DNA from: Ruminococcaceae bacterium UBA7080
GTDB taxonomy: Bacteria > Bacillota > Clostridia > Oscillospirales > Acutalibacteraceae
Direction of reading: 5' to 3'
Assembly: GCA_002493595.1 (NCBI GenBank)
Contig: DKZG01000011.1
Span: 22,588 to 86,587, forward strand
DNA: 64,000 nt
Below the pieces are notes generated by a model that did not search any database, was not told the DNA's origin, and was given only the letters and a program-made list of their open reading frames with translations. The position numbers were made by a program, and so were the translations under genes. The stretch's first letter is position 1. Every line of letters starts with the position of its first letter. This document shows positions 59,134-64,000 of the stretch, piece after piece.

Positions 59134-62100
59134 ATGGATAATTACGAAAATGAATTCAGTTCTATACAAATCGGTCTTGCATCTCCCGAAAAGATACGTG
59201 AATGGTCTTACGGTGAGGTAACAAAGCCTGAAACAATAAATTACAGAACTCTTAAGCCTGAGCGCGACGGTCTCTTCTGTGAAAGAATTTTTGGTCCTAT
59301 GAAGGATTGGGAATGCCATTGCGGAAAGTATAAAAGAGTTCGTTATAAGGGTAAGGTGTGTGAGCGCTGCGGCGTTGAAATTACTCGTGCCAAGGTGCGC
59401 CGTGAGCGCATGGGTCATATTGAGCTTGCAGCTCCGGTATCACACATTTGGTATTTTAAAGGTATTCCAAGCCGTCTCGGTCTTGTGCTGGACATCAGTC
59501 CGAGATATCTTGAAAAGGTGCTTTATTTTGCACTTTATATTGTAACAGATCCGGGTGATACTCCTCTTGAGAAGATGCAGATACTCAACGAAAAAGAGTA
59601 TGCTGAAATGAGAGAGCGATATGAGGATGACTTTAAAGCAGGTATGGGTGCGGAAGCAGTTAAAGAACTGCTTCAGAGCATTGATATCGTTCAGCTGCGC
59701 GAGGAATTGACCTCTGAGCTTGAAACCGCCTCAGGTCAGAAGCGTGTCAGACTTCTTAAGAGACTGGATGTTGTTGATGCTTTCTATCACAGCGGCAATA
59801 AACTGGAGTGGATGATATTGGATGCAATTCCTGTTATTCCTCCGGATATCCGCCCTATGGTGCAGCTTGACGGTGGCAGATTTGCTACATCCGATTTAAA
59901 TGATCTTTACAGAAGAGTAATCAACCGTAATAACCGTCTCAAGAGACTTCTTGAGCTTGGTGCACCTGAAATTATTATCAGAAATGAAAAGAGAATGCTT
60001 CAGGAATCAGTTGACGCTCTTATTGATAACGGCAGGCGCGGACGACCGGTTACCGGTCCTAATAACAGACCGCTTAAATCTCTATCTGATATGCTTAAGG
60101 GTAAACAGGGTCGTTTCCGTCAAAATCTTCTCGGTAAGCGTGTTGACTATTCAGGCCGTTCTGTTATTGTTGTAGGTCCTGAGCTTAAAATGCATCAGTG
60201 CGGTTTGCCTAAGGAAATGGCGATTGAACTTTTCAAGCCGTTTGTCATGAAACGCCTTGTTGAAACAGGTGTTGCTTCAAATATTAAGTCAGCAAGAAAG
60301 ATGGTTGAAAGAGCCAATAATCCTGCTGTTTGGGATTGCCTTGAGGTAGTCATCAAGGATCATCCTGTAATGCTTAACCGTGCTCCCACACTTCACCGTC
60401 TCGGTATTCAGGCATTTGAGCCTGTACTCGTTGAAGGCAGAGCCATTAAGCTTCATCCGCTTTCATGTACAGCATTTAATGCCGATTTCGATGGCGACCA
60501 GATGGCTGTTCATGTTCCTCTGTCGGCAGAGGCTCAGGCTGAAGCAAGAATGCTGATGCTTGCAGCTAATAACCTTCTTAAACCGTCCGATGGTAAGCCT
60601 GTTGCTGTTCCTACTCAGGATATGGTTATTGGTTCTTACTATTTGACAATGATTAAGGATGGTGAACCGGGCTGTCCGCGTATAGAGGTAATTAACGGAG
60701 AAGAAGTTAAAAAATATAATATTTACCGTGATACAGATGAAGCCATGATGGCTTATCAGGAAGGTTCTCTGGGACTTCATTCCGAGTGCCTTATCCGCTT
60801 TACCAAGAAAATTGACGGCGTTGAAAAGGCAAAGCTGGTTAAAACTACAATCGGTCGAGTAATTTTCAACAGACCGGTTCCTCAGGATCTTGGTTTTGTT
60901 GACAGAAGCAATCCGGAGAATGCATTTGAGCTCGAGGTTTCTTTTGTCGTTAAAAAGAAGCAGCTTGGCCAGATTGCAGAAAAATGTATTAATGTTCACG
61001 GCGTTTCTGTTGCATCAAAGGTGCTTGATGAGCTTAAAGCTCAGGGCTACAAGTATTCAACAATTTCAGGCACAACAGTTGCTGTGTGTGATGCGCTCAT
61101 TCCTGATAAGAAAAAGGATTTTCTTGCCGAAGCAGAAAAGAAAGTTGATGAAATCACTTATAATTACAACTACGGCCTTATCACAAACGAAGAACGTTCC
61201 TCTGCAGTTATCAAGGCTTGGGAGGATTGTACTAATAAGGTTTCCAATGAGCTTACAGGCAACTTTGACGGCGCGCATAACCCAATTCACATGATGGTTG
61301 ACTCAGGTGCTCGTGGTAGTACTTCACAGTTGCGTCAGCTTGCAGGTATGAGAGGTCTTATTGCTAACACAGCCGGTAAAACCATTGAGGTTCCTATTCG
61401 TGCCAATTACCGTGAAGGTCTTAATATTCTTGAATACTTCATTTCTTCGCGTGGCGCTCGTAAGGGTCTTGCCGATACAGCGCTTCGTACTGCTGACTCA
61501 GGTTATCTTACAAGACGTCTTGTTGATGTTTCACAGGATGTTATTATCCGTGATGATGATTGCGGCTGTCATGACGGTATCGTGGTATCAAAAATCATGG
61601 ACGGAAACCGTGTTCTTGAGCCTCTTGAGGAGAGACTTACAGGCAGATTCTGTGTTGAGCCTGTTATTGATTCAAATACCGGTGAAGTTCTTATGGAAAC
61701 TGACAGAATGATGACTGCTGAAGATGCAAAGCGTATTGTTGATGCAGGTATTGAGTCAGTTAAAATCCGTTCTCTTATCACATGTAAGTCCCGCCACGGA
61801 GTTTGCCGCAAATGCTATGGTGCAAATCTTGCATTTAATGAGCCTGTTCAGGTTGGTGAGGCAGTTGGTATTATTGCTGCTCAGTCAATCGGTGAGCCGG
61901 GTACTCAGCTTACAATGAGAACCTTCCACACAGGCGGTGTTGCCGGCGGTGCAGATATTACACAGGGTCTTCCGAGAGTTGAGGAGCTCTTTGAGGCAAG
62001 AAAGCCAAAGCAGCTTGCAATACTTTCGGAAATTGAAGGCGATATCCGATTTGAAGAAATCAAAAAGAGCCGCCATGTTGTTGTATTCAACAGCGAAACA

Positions 62101-62778
62101 GCAGAGGAAAAGAAATATCTTATTCCTTACGGTGCTCGTCTTTGCGAAAATATTGTTGAAGGTGCTCATATTCAAAAGGGTACAGAGCTTACAATGGGTG
62201 CTGTAAATCCACATGATGTTCTTGCCATACTCGGTGAAGAAGCTGTTTATAATTACCTTATCAAGGAAGTTCAGTTCGCATATCGTACACAGGGTGTTGA
62301 TATCAACGATAAGCATATTGAAGTTATTGTTCGTCAGATGCTTAAAAAATGCACGGTTGACGAGTCGGGTGATACAGATCTTGTTGCCGGCACAATGGTT
62401 GATGTCGCTGCTGTTGATGAAGAAAACAGTAAAATTGAAGCAAGAATAAAAGCAGGGGAAACAGAGCTTAAAAAGGCTACCTATATTCCTATTCTGATGG
62501 GTATTACGAAGGCTTCTCTTGCAACGGATTCTTTCCTTTCCGCTGCTTCCTTCCAGGAAACAACAAGAGTTCTTACCGATGCAGCTATTAAGGGCAAGAG
62601 CGATCCGCTTATCGGTCTTAAAGAAAATGTTATTATCGGTAAGCTTGTTCCTGCCGGTACAGGTATGGATGTGTTCAGAAAGGTTGATGTTGTTCCCAGC
62701 TATTTTTCATCTGAGGGCAGCGATGAAATTTTAAATCTTGAACAATTGCAGGAACTGTTGACAAATACAATGAATTAA
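59134..62778 (+). CDS. rpoC: RNA polymerase subunit beta'
   Basis: The 1,214-residue subunit has the N-terminal zinc finger (CHCGKYKRVRYKGKVCERCG), the catalytic magnesium motif NADFDGDQMAVH with D451, D453 and D455, and the second zinc site with CGCHDG, CKSRHGVCRKCYG. AAGGAG lies nine bases before the ATG and 52 nt separate it from rpoB. Its final codons contain the -35 box of the rpsL promoter. Confidence 0.98.
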   Translation: MDNYENEFSSIQIGLASPEKIREWSYGEVTKPETINYRTLKPERDGLFCERIFGPMKDWECHCGKYKRVRYKGKVCERCGVEITRAKVRRERMGHIELAAPVSHIWYFKGIPSRLGLVLDISPRYLEKVLYFALYIVTDPGDTPLEKMQILNEKEYAEMRERYEDDFKAGMGAEAVKELLQSIDIVQLREELTSELETASGQKRVRLLKRLDVVDAFYHSGNKLEWMILDAIPVIPPDIRPMVQLDGGRFATSDLNDLYRRVINRNNRLKRLLELGAPEIIIRNEKRMLQESVDALIDNGRRGRPVTGPNNRPLKSLSDMLKGKQGRFRQNLLGKRVDYSGRSVIVVGPELKMHQCGLPKEMAIELFKPFVMKRLVETGVASNIKSARKMVERANNPAVWDCLEVVIKDHPVMLNRAPTLHRLGIQAFEPVLVEGRAIKLHPLSCTAFNADFDGDQMAVHVPLSAEAQAEARMLMLAANNLLKPSDGKPVAVPTQDMVIGSYYLTMIKDGEPGCPRIEVINGEEVKKYNIYRDTDEAMMAYQEGSLGLHSECLIRFTKKIDGVEKAKLVKTTIGRVIFNRPVPQDLGFVDRSNPENAFELEVSFVVKKKQLGQIAEKCINVHGVSVASKVLDELKAQGYKYSTISGTTVAVCDALIPDKKKDFLAEAEKKVDEITYNYNYGLITNEERSSAVIKAWEDCTNKVSNELTGNFDGAHNPIHMMVDSGARGSTSQLRQLAGMRGLIANTAGKTIEVPIRANYREGLNILEYFISSRGARKGLADTALRTADSGYLTRRLVDVSQDVIIRDDDCGCHDGIVVSKIMDGNRVLEPLEERLTGRFCVEPVIDSNTGEVLMETDRMMTAEDAKRIVDAGIESVKIRSLITCKSRHGVCRKCYGANLAFNEPVQVGEAVGIIAAQSIGEPGTQLTMRTFHTGGVAGGADITQGLPRVEELFEARKPKQLAILSEIEGDIRFEEIKKSRHVVVFNSETAEEKKYLIPYGARLCENIVEGAHIQKGTELTMGAVNPHDVLAILGEEAVYNYLIKEVQFAYRTQGVDINDKHIEVIVRQMLKKCTVDESGDTDLVAGTMVDVAAVDEENSKIEARIKAGETELKKATYIPILMGITKASLATDSFLSAASFQETTRVLTDAAIKGKSDPLIGLKENVIIGKLVPAGTGMDVFRKVDVVPSYFSSEGSDEILNLEQLQELLTNTMN

Positions 62779-62786
62779 TGTATAAT
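62758..62786 (+). promoter_or_regulatory. Perfect-consensus promoter of rpsL, starting inside rpoC
   Basis: TTGACA (62758-62763, last rpoC codons) and TATAAT (62781-62786) are exactly 17 bp apart. Predicted start near 62793; leader about 188 nt. Confidence 0.85.
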
Positions 62787-62861
62787 GCTAATTTGCATGG
62801 GTATGAGTTTGTTAAAATTCAACAAATTTTTACACACTATTTTGGTTAAAAACACAACATT

Positions 62862-62888
62862 TTGGGGCAAAGCGTTGCTTTGTCCCAA
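62862..62888 (+). promoter_or_regulatory. Hairpin in the rpsL leader
   Basis: TTGGGGCAAAGC pairs with GCTTTGTCCCAA (one G-U pair) around a 3-nt loop. No T run follows, so it is not an ordinary rpoC terminator. Confidence 0.55.
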
Positions 62889-62934
62889 GGTGTGCGTTTA
62901 AATGATGCAATAAATTTTCTGTTTATTGTATGAT

Positions 62935-62954
62935 TTATACGCATACGCGTATAA
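62935..62954. repeat. Inverted repeat just upstream of the rpsL ribosome site
   Basis: TTATACGC and GCGTATAA flank ATAC, ending 11 nt before the AAAGGAG site. It could be an operator or an RNA hairpin. Confidence 0.5.
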
Positions 62955-62980
62955 AATATTATTTGAAAGGAGATAAACTA

Positions 62981-63403
62981 TTGCCTACCTTTAACCAACT
63001 CGTAAGAACAGGTCGTAAGTCTATTGAAAAGAAATCAAAGACACCTGCACTTTTAAAGAGTCTTGACACAAAGAAGAATGTTATGAACGATAACAATTCT
63101 CCTCAGAAGCGCGGTGTATGCACAGCAGTTAAGACAGCTACACCTAAGAAGCCTAACTCAGCTCTTCGTAAGATTGCCAGAGTTCGTCTTACAAACGGAA
63201 TTGAAGTTTCTGCTTACATCCCGGGTGTTGGTCATAACCTTCAGGAGCATTCTGTTGTTATGATTCGCGGTGGCCGTGTTAAGGACCTTCCCGGTGTTCG
63301 TTACCACATCATCCGCGGTACTCTTGATACACAGGGTGTTAACGGAAGAATGCAGAGCCGTTCAAAATACGGTGCAAAGAGACCTAAGGCTGCTAAGAAG
63401 TAA
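62981..63403 (+). CDS. rpsL: 30S ribosomal protein S12
   Basis: S12 sits at the decoding centre. The TTG start at 62981 is fixed by AAAGGAGAT seven bases upstream and by the conserved N-terminus (PTFNQLVR). The 140-residue product includes the Firmicute-type insertion after residue 20. The streptomycin positions are wild type: the lysine pair in TPKKPNSALRK and the lysine in GGRVKDLPGVRYH. Confidence 0.98.
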   Translation: MPTFNQLVRTGRKSIEKKSKTPALLKSLDTKKNVMNDNNSPQKRGVCTAVKTATPKKPNSALRKIARVRLTNGIEVSAYIPGVGHNLQEHSVVMIRGGRVKDLPGVRYHIIRGTLDTQGVNGRMQSRSKYGAKRPKAAKK

Positions 63404-63542
63404 GCCGAAAATTAATTATTTCTTATGGACTAACAATAGTTTATATACCTTAATATACAAAGCGTATATGACCTTTTGTTGACTCCACGGGAAAACCGAG
63501 TACCTATGAACTCATTGAAAATTTATGAAGGAGGGAAGCGAG

Positions 63543-64000
63543 ATGCCAAGAAGAGGTCAAATCGCTAAGCGTGATGTATTACCCGATCCACTGTACAACT
63601 CAAAGCTTGTTACAAGACTGATCAACAATATCATGCTTGATGGAAAAAAGGGTGTCGCTCAGAAAATCGTTTACGGAGCATTCGACATCGTTAAAGAAAA
63701 GACAGGCAACGATCCGCTTGAGACTTTTGAAGCCGCTATGGAAAATGTAATGCCTGTACTTGAGGTTAAAGCTCGCCGTATCGGTGGTGCTACCTATCAG
63801 GTTCCGCTTGAGGTTCGTCCTGAAAGAAGACAGACACTCGGTCTTCGCTGGATTACTCTTTACTCACGTCAGCGTTCTGAAAGAACAATGAAGGAGCGCC
63901 TTGCTGCTGAGATTATGGATGCAGTAAACAAGACAGGCGGCGCAGTAAAGAAGTGCGACGATACACACAAGATGGCAGAAGCAAACAAAGCATTTGCTCA
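63543..64000 (+). CDS. rpsG: 30S ribosomal protein S7 (3' end outside window)
   Basis: The frame from ATG 63543 stays open to the window end (152 codons) and begins MPRRGQIAKRDVLPDPLYNS, with conserved GGATYQVPLEVRPERR and LGLRWI; S7 organises the head of the small subunit. Full length is about 155 residues, so only the last few are missing. AAGGAGGG precedes the start. The 139-nt gap to rpsL is long for this operon. Confidence 0.97.
   Translation, partial: MPRRGQIAKRDVLPDPLYNSKLVTRLINNIMLDGKKGVAQKIVYGAFDIVKEKTGNDPLETFEAAMENVMPVLEVKARRIGGATYQVPLEVRPERRQTLGLRWITLYSRQRSERTMKERLAAEIMDAVNKTGGAVKKCDDTHKMAEANKAFA

Noticed and set aside
1..64000. CRISPR arrays, tRNA, rRNA, insertion sequences, prophage or replication origin
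   Set aside because: None could be supported: no regularly spaced repeats, cloverleaf sequences, transposase or integrase genes, or DnaA-box clusters were noticed.

Overview
The window looks like chromosomal DNA of a low-GC, spore-forming, anaerobic Firmicute of the class Clostridia, probably a gut Oscillospiraceae/Ruminococcaceae (a Ruminococcus-type genome; the species is a guess). The reasons are spore and germination genes (spoVAC, spoVAD, ypeB), AGGAGG-type ribosome binding sites, frequent TTG starts, clostridial-type prolyl-tRNA synthetase, and secreted BspA-like, Ig-like and FN3 proteins. Gene content is mostly core metabolism and information processing. No phage, insertion sequence, CRISPR array, rRNA or tRNA was found.

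Layout. 1-6.5 kb is the accessory part: the end of a sortase-anchored surface protein, a decayed ECF sigma-factor locus, a large secreted subtilisin with leucine-rich repeats followed directly by a 38-residue peptide gene, a frameshifted lipoprotein remnant, and a small lipoprotein gene. A 31-nt imperfect direct repeat flanks the protease region. 6.5-18.5 kb holds ypeB; proBA with a membrane-anchored protein and a flippase; then glycogen phosphorylase, a GH13 glycosidase, spoVAD and a small membrane protein. 18.7-22.3 kb holds a VanY-type carboxypeptidase, galE and proS.

22.5-29 kb is the F1Fo ATP synthase operon (a, c, b, a delta-alpha fusion, gamma, beta, epsilon). 29-31.5 kb is a tight trmN6-rsmI-radical SAM operon that seems to start with a leaderless mRNA. 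31.5-45 kb holds mscL, a lipase-like hydrolase, a transglutaminase-like surface protein, a Gfo/Idh/MocA oxidoreductase, a heterodimeric ABC exporter, spoVAC, a lone ABC ATPase, a zinc-ribbon membrane protein, a J-domain protein and a PAP2 phosphatase. 45-55 kb holds a secreted glucosaminidase-like FN3 protein diverging from an XRE regulator, an AGCS symporter, tatD, metG, nagB, a VanZ-like protein and an oligopeptide-binding lipoprotein. 55-64 kb is rpoB-rpoC followed by rpsL and the start of rpsG.

Regulation is unusually readable: many genes have near-consensus sigma-A promoters with 17-bp spacers. Several, such as those of rpsL and nagB, lie inside the end of the gene upstream. Most converging or terminal genes share strong, often bidirectional, hairpin terminators. 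The items I consider most worth checking are the subtilisin plus small peptide pair with its decayed flanks, the delta-alpha ATP synthase fusion, the leaderless trmN6 promoter, the hairpin that contains the spoVAD Shine-Dalgarno sequence, and the structured leaders of rpoB and rpsL.
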